22,506 bases of DNA from Silene noctiflora (Eukaryota; Streptophyta; Magnoliopsida; Caryophyllales; Caryophyllaceae): contig VHZZ01013061.1 of assembly GCA_009801015.1 (NCBI GenBank), positions 15,482 through 37,987 on the forward strand. Direction: 5' to 3'. Below, piece after piece: positions 1 through 10,160 of this stretch. A model generated the notes under the pieces. It did not search any database. It had not been told where the DNA came from and saw only the letters and a program-made list of their open reading frames with translations. Numbering within the stretch: the stretch's first letter is position 1; every line of letters begins with the position of its first letter. Made by a program: the position numbers and the translations under genes.

Positions 1-1386
1 TAAGATACCCAAATCCCAACAGCTCTGTTGAGCCTCATTACCAAAGTAGTGCCGTAGAGAGTGCTCCTGGAACAGGAGGGAATGTCTATCCCAGTAACGC
101 CGAGGTATATTTTTTGCACAGTCACTTTGTTTTTTATATAGTTGCAAATTGTTTTTACTATTTTATGATTAGTTGGTTATGCTAATAAACTTCTGCTATT
201 CAGTCTCCATCTCAATATTTAGCATGGTGTCTCAGCTTTCTAAATGATCTAATGGCATGGTTGTACACAAATTCTCATATGAGACATATCGTCATAAGAT
301 TATCATGAAATTGACCTATATTTCATAATATACGGGGTAGTTATTCATTTTTGGTCGGTTTATGGGTATACGGTGGAGTTTTTAGTTTAATGGGTTGGTC
401 TCATATTATAGTAATTATACTATTAACATGAGACCAACTTTGATGAGGATGTTGTTTACACAGACCATCTATATTCAGGAGGAGATGCTACACAGTGATG
501 CAGTTGTCTTGCAATATTATCATATGAGACATGTTTTCATAAGTTTGTCATAAAACAGACCCCGTATAGCCATATGTCATAATAAATTGGGTAGTGTGTA
601 CCAAAAAATTAAAATAAAAATGACCCATATGGTAAAGGCTTTAGTTAAATGGGTTGGTGTCACCTAATATTATAAACATCAGACCTCTTTAATAAGCAAG
701 TTGTTAGCATTGTTAACTAGTTATCAGGTGGACTGTGGACATGCAACACAGTGACGCAATTGTCCGGCAATATCGATAGTTTATTTGCATTGCTTTATCG
801 TCGCTCTATTAGAGTATGTCGGTTACTCTAGTTTGCCTGAGCTTTAAGATTTTCCATTTTTTTTACATAATGACGAGTAATCGTGATGCTTTGCCATAAG
901 AAAATGAACTCAATGGAGTTGTTTTGCTTTATTTAGGCTGCTGGGATGAACATGAAGCCCCATGATCCTTACCTTAGTGTCTCTGAATCAATGGCTGACG
1001 TTCATGGCGGCTCCGATCACTTGCCACCAGGGACCCACCAAAATTACAACGGCCAAACTATTCCTCATCAGAGCCCGTATACAGATACGAAAGGACAAGC
1101 CCCTTATCATAGTACCGCTTTGCAACAATCAGCATGGAATCCAACACCTTATCAGCCACAGGCTCCTTATCAGAACCACCAACAAACTGCTTATCAAAAC
1201 CCTCAGCAAAGTGCTTATCAGAACCCTCAACAAACTGCTTATCAAAACTCTCAAACTGCTTATCAGAACTCTCAACAAACTCCATACCAACCAACCGAAG
1301 CACAGCCAAGCCCATACACGAGCATGAATGCGCAGCATAATGCTTACCAGAGTGCTCCTACAACCCAAGGTGGCTACCAATACTAG
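1..1386 (+). CDS. 3' end of an unidentified gene with a Tyr/Gln/Pro-rich repetitive C-terminus (partial)
   Basis: Two exons are visible, 3-104 (running in from the left edge) and 937-1386, separated by an 832-base intron with donor GAG|GTATAT and acceptor TTTAG|GCT. The frame is open on both sides and the join keeps phase, so the ATG at 946 is internal, not a start. The visible 183 or so residues contain no catalytic domain I can name. They are rich in Tyr, Gln, Asn, Pro, Ser and Thr and end in GGYQY followed by TAG. From about 1160 to 1290 the protein is a run of 6-8-residue repeats of the type AYQNPQQT, also visible as roughly 24-base repeats in the DNA. Such tails occur on RNA-binding, endocytic and transcription-related proteins and are disordered. 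The family needs the missing upstream exons. I am confident of the coding call and cannot assign a function. Confidence 0.75.
276..770 (+). repeat. Diverged tandem duplication, two units of about 245 bases
   Basis: Inside the last intron of the first gene, unit 1 (276-520) and unit 2 (521 to about 770) share the same ordered landmarks. Each starts with CATATGAGACAT, followed by TCATAAG, a run near GGGTAGT, then AATGGGTTGGT. Each continues with GAGACC or CAGACC, a CACAGTGATGCAGTTGTC-like block and GCAATAT. The units differ by many substitutions and small indels, so the duplication is old. The GAGAC...GGTCTCAT ends in unit 1 are inverted relative to each other, so each unit may be a small MITE-like element. 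Confidence 0.6.
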
Positions 1387-2704
1387 TTTAAGTTCAGAGT
1401 AATTTTTGTACTATTGCTGAAATTATTAGCTTTTTTTTAAAACCAGCAGCGCTTAGTCAGTGGGCAATGCGAACCATAAAAAAATGGTCTAGTGGTGAAT
1501 TTACTCCTTTCTCCCTTTATCTTGCTCAAATTTCTGTTTTTTTTTTTTTTTTTTTTTTTGTGGGACTTTGATTTCCCCTGTCTGGTTTCTCTCTTTCCGC
1601 TCAGTTGAGCTGTAAGAATACTGTATTGTCGGGAGTATAAAATTCATCTTTGTGGATTTTTCTTTTACTGCATTACAAGTATTTATTTATTTATTTTTAT
1701 TTTTTATTTTTTATTTTTTTTTTGCCAAATGTAAAGAAAGTGTTTTACGCGCATATTCGCACAAGTAGTACTACTCTCGGAGTCATTATCATTAAAGTTG
1801 AAGTTACTTTTTATTGCCAATGTTTTGAATTGACGTTGTTGGAAGTAAATTACATGGGAGTAATTGCAGTGCTGTTCAAGGTATTCGAATTACGCAGGTC
1901 TGAAATTGAATCCCCTCATTCTTAAAATGTCATCATACAAATTGTGATGATTGTGGGTTGTGCTTCCCATCCGATGTTGCCAATGAGAGTAGGCTAGTCT
2001 CCTTGTAGGTTAATTCTGACCGCAAGATCACAGTGGTTTCTCCATATATGTCACTCCAAACCCAACTTTTTTTTTTAGAACATTTCATCAACTCCATCAA
2101 TAAGATTATACAAATCGTCATTTACTTTTTTTTTCCATTGGTCATCTCATAACTGAAATGGCTAGGGATGCCTGCCGTTCGAAATGTAAAGAGCGAATTT
2201 TGTCCTATGTATTATGTTCTGTTGACCCACTACTCTTTCAAACACATCCGGCAATTTTAATATATAATAATTCACATGTTTTGGAATTTGTACCGGACTA
2301 AAAAAAGTCCATTATGTCGAGGGATAATGTGAAGCAGAAAAAAAGTAGGGACACAAGATAAAATAGGGGGCAAGAGATCTCAACGCATAATCTACTACTA
2401 GGCAGAACTCCTCGCACACGCGCACAAACACACACCCAACAGCTAATCTTACATGTTTGCCAAAGCAGATAACAAACCAGATTGCCAGGAAATTTTATCT
2501 TATACTCATTGACGTATTCTTCACATTGTCAATACAATTAAAAGGGGCCAAAAATGTTCCTAAGGTAAGAATAAATACATCAAATTCCAAACTGGAAATC
2601 CCAATTCTCCAAATTAGGGGAGTATACTGCTAAACTAGGATCAAAATAAAAAGGCCAGAAAGATGACATTTTCCAAAAAACGAAAAAAAAGGCTATCCAG
2701 AGGC
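1387..2704. other. Tail-to-tail intergenic spacer (1.3 kb)
   Basis: This lies between two converging genes and must hold both 3' UTRs. It contains an uninterrupted run of about 22 T at 1538-1559, a second T-rich low-complexity block near 1681-1722, and a short CA-rich stretch near 2415-2437. I see no convincing coding region; the short open frames here are low-complexity or chance. Confidence 0.6.
1538..1559 (+). repeat. Poly(T) homopolymer tract
   Basis: A run of about 22 consecutive T lies about 150 bases after the stop codon of the first gene. Its exact length in an assembly is unreliable. It could be the tail of a retroposed sequence on the minus strand or simple slippage; I see no flanking duplication that decides. 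Confidence 0.7.
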
Positions 2705-5700
2705 TTACAGAACTTTCTTATCATTTTCCATGGAAGCGTACCGTTTACTCAGCATCCATTGTCTACTATTAGTGTAAAGAGCAAGTAAAACAAACTGAGA
2801 GAAGCAGACCATCATAAGTATAGCCTCAAAGAGGAATGGATACCTTTCTGGAGGACGCAAGGTTAAATAAACTATATGAATTACCAAAATGCATAAGAGG
2901 AGAAGGATCATGAGCAATGTTCTCCTGGGTGAAGTTCTGAACTTCTTAGAACTTCTTCTTCTTGGTGGCGCATAGAAGGTAAGGTCAAACAGAATGAAGA
3001 GAGAAAAGTATGCCAAGACAAGCTGATCACGACACACAAGAGGAAACATCGAGAAAAAAGCAAATTTTGTTAGCCATCTGAAAACCAGAGGCTCTTCAAG
3101 AGCCATGAGGCTTGCTGGTAGAAGAGGCAGCAAGATAGACTTCTCATGGACTGCAGAATCAAACACACAGTTAGGTTTAGGGCCCCTCAAGAAACAGAAA
3201 TTCTTCAAGGGATTGGCGGTATTAGACAGTTATCTCCCAAGAGACGGACTCACTCATTACCCGTTAAAAGTAATTTATAGTTACTCCATATACGGTAAAT
3301 GGACCAGTCTCACGATGATGGTTGGGTGAGTCTGTTTCTTTTTAACAGCAAGGTCAAATAGTAGAAAAAACCTTAAGCATACCTTGATAAGAAAACAAGT
3401 AAAATGCGAAAGAACTGTTAAGTAAGCCGTAGAGGAATCCTTTGTTGCATGGATACTTTATCTGCTGAATCATTGAAGGCAAACATGCTGAGATGGTGGC
3501 GGCCAGGCTAATCAGTTTCAACGATTGTGTAGCGAATAATTTTTTCCACTTAATGAGAACTGATGTTGTGCACCAGAAGTTGGCCACATAGTCCTCGTAG
3601 ATCCCTCTCTCGAAAGGAGCAAGCCGGGCTAAAACCTTCATCGCATATTTAAAACACAAGTCAGAGAAGAAGTCACTCTCATGGAAATTCCATTGTGAAG
3701 TTTGCTTCTAAAACATTTATGTCACCCAACTCGCCAAGATAAAATCCTCATGACCGAGCCTTGAAATGTTGTTAGGAAAAAAAAAACTCCAGATCACCCT
3801 TAGGAAGCCGAAGGAAGAGGTATCTTCCTAGAATAAAAAGATTTACTTCCCCCATCCCATATTGACCCAATAGACTTTAATGGTCACACAATATTGACTT
3901 AAACAATATTGTCTCAGAATACGCAATAAACTTTTTATGATAGTACACATATTTTTTTATACAAATTATACGTTGTATTTCTACAATGTACAATAGACTT
4001 ACTTCCTCCATCCCTATGATGAATTTGATCGGTCGTCCAATGGCAAAAAGAAGGGGATTTATTAGCTCAGTACTTAGTACTAAACTACTAATAGGTTAAC
4101 TGGGAGAATCCATAATCCATAATTCATAAGCGGTAAACCATTGTCCTACTTTTGAATAATCAAAACAAGAACTCCATGTAAGAGTTGAAGCCCCAAAACC
4201 GAAAGGAAGAGTTTGAGGATTTTTTCTTATAGGAATCAAAGTGGTTTTTCTTGGAGATGGAAATACATTATGTGCATGATATGAGCTTTTCCTGGTAGTT
4301 GGCCAAGCTAGGTGCAGGAAACATCAAACAATCTTGTGAATTACATTTGTACAAGTTTTAATCTGGTATAAATTTGTTCACAGAAGATGCACATAACTTC
4401 GTAAAGAATCATGCACAGATAAACAGTATGCAACTGTAAGGTTAACATCAACAGATCTAAAGTAAAAAACACTAACAAGGTGAAGGCATTACTGATAGCC
4501 AACAAGCATGGACAACAAATGCATTCCACAAGTAAAAGAAAGGGGTGAGAGTTTACTGTTTCGTACTTCAAAAAAGGCTTCTTTAGAATGAAGATACGGC
4601 CACCAGACTACAGCAATTGTCCCGATAACAACAAATCCCAATTTTGACACCTCAAGAAACGGGTTGTGACGTCTTAAGCATCTGCCAAGAAGATGGCTGA
4701 AAAAAGCGGGAGCAAAATATGCACTCATCTGCCAGAAAATTAATGGCTTAAGCAACAACAATGCAGCAACAAGATAAGGCAGAGAACAATAAAATGCTAA
4801 TAGCAAGCACATTAGGACAGAAAATGTTCCACATGTGCTGAAACATTAAATGAAATTTGATTGCTTGATAGAAAACACTCTGAAAGCTGTAACGTTGTAC
4901 CCTCTTTGTCCACCTCTCCACACGGACCATATTTGATATTACTCATCCAAGTTCAGAAAGGGATCTCCACCATCAAATTCGAGAGTCATTACTAATTAAT
5001 TGAAAAAAACATCAGATAGCAATGAATTTGAAAAGTCCAAGATAAGAATGGCACCTGCTTATGGCTTAGGGCCAAAGTGAACAATGCACATGCTACCAGG
5101 TCCCTGCTAGAGATAATAGCAGCAATAGCACCCATAGTGAGACCCAAACTGATACAGTTAAACTGCAAAATAAATTGGGAATGGAAAAGTTAAAACTTCG
5201 AAACATTTAAGATTTGGTACCAGAAGGAGAAAGAGAGATCATTCAAAATGCAACCTGAAAATGGCCATGGTCTATAACAATGAGGGATGGATTTATAAGG
5301 ATCATTGCGCTAAGCCAAATTATATCACTTTGATGCTTCCGAGGACGAGCAACTCTATACGCTAGAATAAAGCAAAAAACGGCAGGAAAGAACACCAAGA
5401 TATCAGAAGACAAGACTGTCCATCTCATCAGCAACTTCCTAAAAGAAAAACAATAATTAAAAAAAATTAGTACAGAAGACAGCTTTCACAGATTATAAGA
5501 GACACAAAGCCTACACATGTAATTGTTCACTATGATCTGCTAGAAGAGGACTGACCCAAGATAAGACTCGTGACCACGAGAAGTGAAAAGAGCGACAGAT
5601 TCTGGGAGGAAGAACTTCAAGATGAGGCCATGAACATAGCTTTGGTATGCAGTCAGTGGAGGATAATCAAGGCCCCAATAGCTAAGGTCATTGATGGTGC

Positions 5701-5950
5701 TATTACGATACCAATCCTTAACAGGGAGATTAACCGTTATCTCCATCCAATGCCTTTGTGCTTCAAAATCTCCGAACTTGGGAGGTTTTCCAGCCCCCGA
5801 ATATGGGTGTAGTGAAACCGCCAGCCTAACTAATACAGCAAACAGAGATACACATATAAAAGAGACTCCCAAACCCTTGTTAGCTATCCACCACCATGGA
5901 TTATCCTCCTGCTTATCACGGATATTTTTGCTTTCCGTTTTGTTCTCCAT
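2705..5950 (-). CDS. ALG6: ALG6: dolichyl-P-Glc:Man9GlcNAc2-PP-dolichol alpha-1,3-glucosyltransferase
   Basis: Adds the first glucose to the lipid-linked N-glycan precursor in the ER lumen, using dolichyl-phosphate glucose. Six exons: 5556-5950, 5255-5438, 5055-5162, 4567-4728, 3383-3635 and 2705-3150, all with GT..AG introns and intact phase, total 1,548 bases for 515 residues. The start is the only in-frame ATG before a cytosolic polar stretch and the first membrane helix (about residues 28-47). Hallmarks are HPYSG (48-52), [10 protein letters not shown] (59-68, with D61 matching the Asp essential in this family), LPVKDWYRN (75-83), [13 protein letters not shown] from 92, and [11 protein letters not shown] from 227. 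The rest is multispanning and hydrophobic. The protein ends KKVL, a dilysine ER-retrieval signal. ALG8 is the close paralogue, but the [10 protein letters not shown] and LPVKDWYRN blocks fit ALG6. Length is normal, with no frameshift. Function is by homology. Confidence 0.93.
3237..3347. mobile_element. Possible small MITE in ALG6 intron 5
   Basis: Within intron 5 of ALG6, AGAGACGGACTCACTCA near 3239 is matched in inverted orientation by TGGGTGAGTCTGTTTCT near 3324, about 14 of 17 bases, giving an element of roughly 105-110 bases. I could not define a clear target-site duplication, so this may be only a palindromic fragment. Confidence 0.35.
3838..4020. mobile_element. Stowaway-like MITE remnants in ALG6 intron 4
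   Basis: Two copies of a TTACTTCCYCCATCCC-like sequence (near 3842 and 3998) resemble the TACTCCCTCCGTCCC terminus of plant Stowaway (Tc1/mariner-type) MITEs. Both are in the same orientation, and CAATAGACTT also occurs twice (near 3870 and 3989). This looks like overlapping or truncated copies rather than one intact element. Intron 4 (3636-4566) holds nothing else I recognise. Confidence 0.35.
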
Positions 5951-6890
5951 TTCTCACAGCACTTATTTAGCCTTCCACTTTCAATCTTACAACACGACAA
6001 AACAATCAATCAATTCTCCACGCCGTTTAGAATCCAGTGCAGCTTTGGAAAAAATCACCTAATAAACACACACATTTCATTGAATGACAAATAATTTAAT
6101 CATACAGCAACAGGCAATACAAAATGAACAAATTCACAAAAAAGTTCTTGTTAAACCTCCAGCCAGTGGCGGACCTAGGATTTACATTTTGGGGATACAC
6201 TTTTAAGCCTTCAAGCATTAACCTAGGTTGAGCAAAATTTTTGACGTATTTTCTATAAAACGTTACTAAATTGCAATCTTAATTTTCGTTCTCCACACCA
6301 ATAATCGGTGCTCCAGACACTAGATAGAGAAATGAGAAACTGAGCTACGCACTTGTTCCTGTAATGCATTGTCATCGAAAAATCAACAATCACATACATT
6401 TCCTAGAAAAACACTCGAGCTGACACCGAATTTATCAGCGAAACAAGCTAAAACTCCACAAAATCGAGTTTTGATAGGAAGAACAAAAACAGATCGGAAA
6501 TTTTAGGTAATGACATTTTCCGGAATTAGGAATCATATGGAACGCGAAAGCGATAACGACAGATGTAAAACAAAATCAACAGTAGAATAGCAATTTAAAT
6601 CAATTAAAGACAGAATGATGGTAAAATTGACGAAATGCAGATAAAATTGATGAATTGGGCCATGTGATTAGCGAGGAGAGAAAATGTAAATCGAGAATTG
6701 AATCTTGAACAGATAAAATAGATAAAGATGAAAAAGCGAGGCGAGTAGAAATCTCACGCATTCCAATAAGTTTTCCCCCAAATTGGATAAGAATAAACCC
6801 TAGAAATGCGGCATGACGGAGATGTCGGCGGTAGAACGTCGGAAAATCGGGGTATGGCGGCCGTGACGGTGGGGCTATTAAACTCGTAAG
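5951..6890 (-). other. Probable ALG6 5' leader with a 5' UTR intron
   Basis: Upstream of the ALG6 ATG, on the minus strand, a candidate leader exon lies at about 6758-6890. It contains a TAGGGTTT telo-box-like motif (AAACCCTA on the plus strand at 6796-6803) and a good donor TGC|GTGAGA at 6757. Candidate acceptors near the ATG are TTTTTTCCAAAG and GTTGTAAG; I cannot choose between them. An open frame overlapping this exon has no recognisable product, so I treat it as untranslated. This is inference from splice-site quality. Confidence 0.45.
6172..6250 (+). mobile_element. Orphan hAT-like terminus
   Basis: CAGTGGCGGACCTAGGATTT at 6172 resembles the CAGTGGCGGA-type end seen on many plant hAT-family elements. 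No matching inverted end (CCGCCACTG) is present nearby, so this is a truncated remnant, lying in what I infer is the ALG6 5' UTR intron. Assignment rests on one terminus only. Confidence 0.3.
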
Positions 6891-7383
6891 TTTCGTAAGC
6901 ACATGGAATTTTACGTTGTGTTTATTTCACTTTTTATTTGTTGGATTAATCGTTTTACTCAAACTGTAATAAGGTGGGTTCATTTAATTAGCGGAGGGGA
7001 TTAGCCTAATGATTAATCCCCAATTTGTGCAATTTATGTGTAACACTGATACTTACTATCTTACGGTATTACCCGAAAACCATATCGAACCTCTTCCACG
7101 ATAACTGATTACAGTACTTACCCCCTTTGTTTCATTTTTTATGTCGTTTTTAAAAACGTGATTTTTTTTTTTTAAAATTTGTCAATTTTATGTTTTTCAT
7201 GTATTACATGCTTTTTACATTATTTAAAACAATTATATTAGGAAATATTACTTTAGTTTTACAAAAGAGAGCTGATGGTTACGAGTTATGACGTAATTGA
7301 GGGTATAATTGACAAACAATTTGGAGGTTCAAAGCTTTCTTTTTGGTATTGTACTCGTCTTGTGACCAAAATTTATTTTAGTT

Positions 7384-7467
7384 TGGTTTTTTCATTCGCA
7401 AGAGTCAGGAATTGAACCCGATCACCTGTTTAAGAGATGAGAGCCCTTACTAGTTACACCAACCAAC
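7384..7467 (-). mobile_element. Short tRNA-derived SINE-like insertion
   Basis: Read on the minus strand, the sequence has a polymerase III A-box-like block (TGGTGTAACTAGTAAGG) and a B-box-like block (GGGTTCAATTCC) about 30 bases apart, then a short A-rich end. It is bounded by a 7-base direct repeat TTTAGTT at 7377-7383 and 7468-7474. This fits a tRNA-headed retroposon of only 84 bases. It is not a functional tRNA: I see no complete cloverleaf or CCA-compatible acceptor stem. Confidence 0.45.
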
Positions 7468-8010
7468 TTTAGTTAAAAATTACGGTACATAGTTCATGCT
7501 ATAACTATGCGTTTGGGTGGACAAGGGGATCGAAAAGGCCGCTAATCTGGTATCTTTAGATTTCGTATCCGCTGTCAAGGATTAATGAAAACCCACCTTC
7601 CTGAAAATCTGAAAAAAATTATGCTTTGACGGGTTACAAATTGTCAATTAGAAAATCTCAAAGTGTACTATCAGACAATAACGATATACTCTTTTGACTA
7701 ATTCAACTAAACTGTACGAGGTTTGACATTCATTTTTAGTTGATTGTCGTGTTACAACTTTCCGATGTGGCGTGTTCAGTAAATGGATTATGCATCCGAT
7801 GTACTATCACCAATTTTATAGTTTCTGAGTATTATAATAAAGTTTATGAGTTTTGTTTTAAAAATTATGAGTTTTATTATAAAGTTTTTAAGTTTATTCG
7901 CTCAAACATTAAGATAAAAAAATTATAATAAAACTCAAAAACAATACATATAAACTTAGTTAAATTTGAGTTTTGATGGAAAAAAGGTTAAAATGTAACT
8001 TATAAACTTT

Positions 8011-8114
8011 AATAAGCTCAGAAAAAATACACATATGCTCAAAAATAAATAAAGCTTGAGATAATAAGCTCAGAAAAAAATACATGTATGCTCAAAAACA
8101 AATAAAATTGGAGG
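8011..8114 (+). repeat. 52-base tandem duplication
   Basis: Two adjacent AT-rich copies, 8011-8062 and 8063-8114. Both begin AATAAGCTCAGAAAAAA and contain ATATGCTC or GTATGCTC followed by AAAAAYAAATAAA. Copies differ at several positions. They lie about 400 bases upstream of the IST1-like start codon. Confidence 0.75.
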
Positions 8115-8438
8115 TAATACATCCGATGTATGTTCATTTTTCTCTATGTTCCGTACTTAATTTTGTTTCTTTAATTTCTCAGAGACTTCTAAGATCCTTT
8201 CTTTTTCAGAAGCCTTCTTTTAGAAGCCTAAGAGTCATACCGCGAACCTGAAAACCCGAAAGTGACAAAAGTAGATGACTAGATGGTACAAAGTATAATG
8301 TTTGATAACGAAGGCTCTACTGATTGCGCCACCTTGCTTGAAAACAATCCAAATCCATGGCTTTGACTCCAGTTTCCTTGCACCTTACTTATCCATACAT
8401 TGACAGTCTGACAGATTGACCAAATCTAATGCTCTATA

Positions 8439-8452
8439 CGTATGATCATACG
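8439..8452. promoter_or_regulatory. Perfect 14-base palindrome next to the TATA box
   Basis: CGTATGATCATACG is identical to its reverse complement and ends one base before the TATA box of the IST1-like gene. A dyad of this length at this place is a plausible binding site for a dimeric regulator, but I know no named factor for it. Confidence 0.5.
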
Positions 8453-8453
8453 C

Positions 8454-8460
8454 TATAAAT
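8454..8460 (+). promoter_or_regulatory. TATA box of the IST1-like gene
   Basis: TATAAAT lies 55 bases before the ATG at 8515. The usual plant spacing of 25-35 bases puts the transcription start near 8485-8492, leaving a leader of roughly 25-30 bases that is rich in A and C and has no upstream ATG. Confidence 0.6.
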
Positions 8461-8514
8461 GCATTAACCCTCCTTAACTTTTATACACAAAAACAAAACT
8501 CGAAACCACCAACA

Positions 8515-9652
8515 ATGGGGAAAACATTGGCTACACTCTTTGGAAAGACATCAAAGTTGACAGCTTTATTACGCGATTCCATCACGCGAACAACCTTCCT
8601 AAGGAACCGACACGATTCTCTTCTCTTGTTTTCTACTTCTGATGTCGTCGAGCTGCTCAAACTTGGTCAAAACAAACAAGCTCTTCTGCGTGTAATCATT
8701 CCCATCTTGCTAATTAGAGTTGTCTTTTCAGCTAATCCTGTGGTTTTTCGATTTGGGTTTGCTAATTAACAAGGTTTCAATGAACAGGTTGAGCATGTGA
8801 TAAAGAGCAGGAACATGGTAGAGACGCTTTCTATGGTAGAATTTTATTGCCATCTCCTTTTGAAAGGAGCATCACAGATAGAAAGAAGCAAGTAAGTTTA
8901 TCTTCATTCATGTTTTTCTAGACAAAAAATTTCATCGCAGTTTAGAAAAAAAAAAAAAAGCAAAAAGAACAACTCAAGTTTCTGTTCGTTCATGTATGAC
9001 GGAAAGTTTGGGTAGGGGTTTATGTCAGAACAAGGCAAGCTTAAAAAGTTTCAAGTCGAAATCTCATTATATAGCGTTGGAAGATTTTCTCATGTCTTTC
9101 ATGCATAACTTGTTTCAGGGATTGTCCAGAAGAATTCAAGGAAGCTATATCAAGCTTGATATATGCGTCTTCCAGGATCGGAGAATTCCCAGAACTTGTA
9201 CACATTCGAGACTATTTCGCCTCCAGGTTTGGAAAGGATTTTGTGACACAAATCATGGAATTTCCTCTGTATTCTGATGTGAATGCTAAAGTAATTGTCG
9301 AAATCTTGTCCTGCAATTCTTGTATTTCTCGGTGATTTTGTAGCAAGGTTAATTTGAAGTTCTGGGTTTCTTTCAGATTGTGCAGAACCTTTCCACACGT
9401 AAACCGAGCTTCGAAACACGAGTGAGCTATCTAAGGGAGATAGCATCAGAAAATGGGATAACTCTACACCTCGATGTAGATTTGCGACAAGGTAACAAAT
9501 TTAAACCACCAAATACGTAGTCATATAGAGATGATAATTTTGTTTATAAGCTCATTTTTCTCTTCTGTGATTTAGAAACAGAAAAGGGAAAGCCAACAAA
9601 GCTAAGCCGAAACACATTGACGATAAATCAAGTCCTTACAAGCGGTGGTTAG
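8515..9652 (+). CDS. IST1-like protein (ESCRT-III-associated regulator of Vps4)
   Basis: IST1-family proteins bind ESCRT-III and the Vps4/SKD1 ATPase and tune sorting of membrane proteins into multivesicular bodies. Five exons: 8515-8691, 8788-8891, 9119-9290, 9377-9491 and 9576-9652, all GT..AG with phase kept, giving 214 residues. The IST1 helical domain fills nearly the whole protein. Visible family blocks are a basic N-terminal helix (GKTSKLTALLRDSITRTTFL), SDVVELLKLGQNKQALLRVEH, the acidic/Cys segment KDCPEEFKEAISSLIYASSR, GEFPELVHIRDYF, FGKDF, and NLSTRKPSFETRVSYLREIA followed by SENGI. The ATG follows a clean TATA box and short leader. Many plant relatives carry a long disordered tail with Vps4-binding motifs; here only about 25 residues follow the domain, ending in SGG. 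A short-form IST1-like (ISTL) protein is the best reading. Cellular role is by homology. Confidence 0.9.
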
Positions 9653-9686
9653 CACGAAGATGACAAGAGTTATGATGTTTTAGGAT

Positions 9687-9779
9687 ATTCATTCAATCAA
9701 TCATTCATTCAATTTTTCATTTATTCATTTTATTCAATTGTTCGTTCATTCATTTTATTCAATTGTTCGTTCATTCATT
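9687..9779 (+). repeat. ATTC-rich minisatellite
   Basis: Degenerate CATT/ATTC repeats culminate in two identical 25-base units at 9723-9747 and 9748-9772, each beginning ATTCATTTTATTCAATTG and ending TTCGTTC. They start about 35 bases after the IST1-like stop codon, so they probably lie in its 3' UTR. Confidence 0.8.
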
Positions 9780-9854
9780 ATGTAATTACATGTATGTAAG
9801 TACCACATTTGAGAGGTTCAAGGTTTGATATGAATTTCGAAATCAAACTAGTTA

Positions 9855-9894
9855 AAGTGTTAAACAAAGAAACTAAGTGTTAAACAAAGAAACT
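9855..9894 (+). repeat. Perfect 20-base tandem duplication
   Basis: AAGTGTTAAACAAAGAAACT occurs at 9855-9874 and again at 9875-9894 with no difference, so it is a recent duplication. Confidence 0.85.
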
Positions 9895-10160
9895 GAGCAT
9901 TGTTTTATATGTTTATCAGAAGGGGAAAAAAGTTACACAGCTTTGTTGCAACAGGGTTTACTATGAAAACGAAACCGTGAAAAGAGCCATGAAACGCCAT
10001 TAACAATTCATTTCCAAGCAAATTGGACCTTAGAAAGTTAATTCATAAATTCCAAAGTAACATTACACAAATAAAAACAGGTTCTAGCAGTAAAAAGGAA
10101 CAAACCTTCTATGAACACAGTAGAATACAACAGAAGTTTACATGGAGAAAAAACCTTCGC

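Larger units (their letters stand above)
6891..8434. other. Head-to-head spacer between ALG6 and the IST1-like gene
   Basis: AT-rich divergent intergenic DNA of about 1.5 kb that should carry both promoters. It contains a TACCCCCTTTGTTTCATTTT sequence near 7119 reminiscent of a Stowaway MITE end, the SINE-like insert at 7384-7467 and the tandem repeat at 8011-8114. The open frames here are AT-rich and encode nothing recognisable. Confidence 0.5.
9653..10160. other. Tail-to-tail spacer with short tandem repeats
   Basis: About 500 bases between the converging IST1-like and PSRP-3 stop codons, which should contain both 3' UTRs. It carries ATTC-rich tandem repeats (9687-9779) and a 20-base duplication (9855-9894). 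I see no coding sequence. Confidence 0.6.

Noticed and set aside
1..1386. Naming the first gene (for example as an epsin, TOM1-like or GIF/SS18-type protein because of its Gln-rich tail)
   Set aside because: Low-complexity composition alone does not identify a family, and no domain is inside the window.
1876..1925. Another SINE B-box (TGAAATTGAATCCCC)
   Set aside because: There is no A box, tail or flanking duplication; one short motif in AT-rich DNA is not enough.
4748..4930. Minus-strand frame in ALG6 intron 3 as an exon
   Set aside because: Exons 3 and 4 join directly to give the conserved [11 protein letters not shown]; no residues are missing between them.
6600..6902. Minus-strand frame of 100 codons as an extra ALG6 coding exon
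   Set aside because: Its residues match nothing in ALG6, the conserved protein already starts at 5950, and the segment looks like a leader exon with a donor at 6757.
7384..7467. A genuine tRNA gene
   Set aside because: A- and B-box-like blocks are present but there is no full cloverleaf, and direct repeats plus an A-rich end fit a retroposed copy.
9687..9779. CRISPR-like repeat array
   Set aside because: The repeats are contiguous with no unique spacers and the genome is a plant's; this is a minisatellite.
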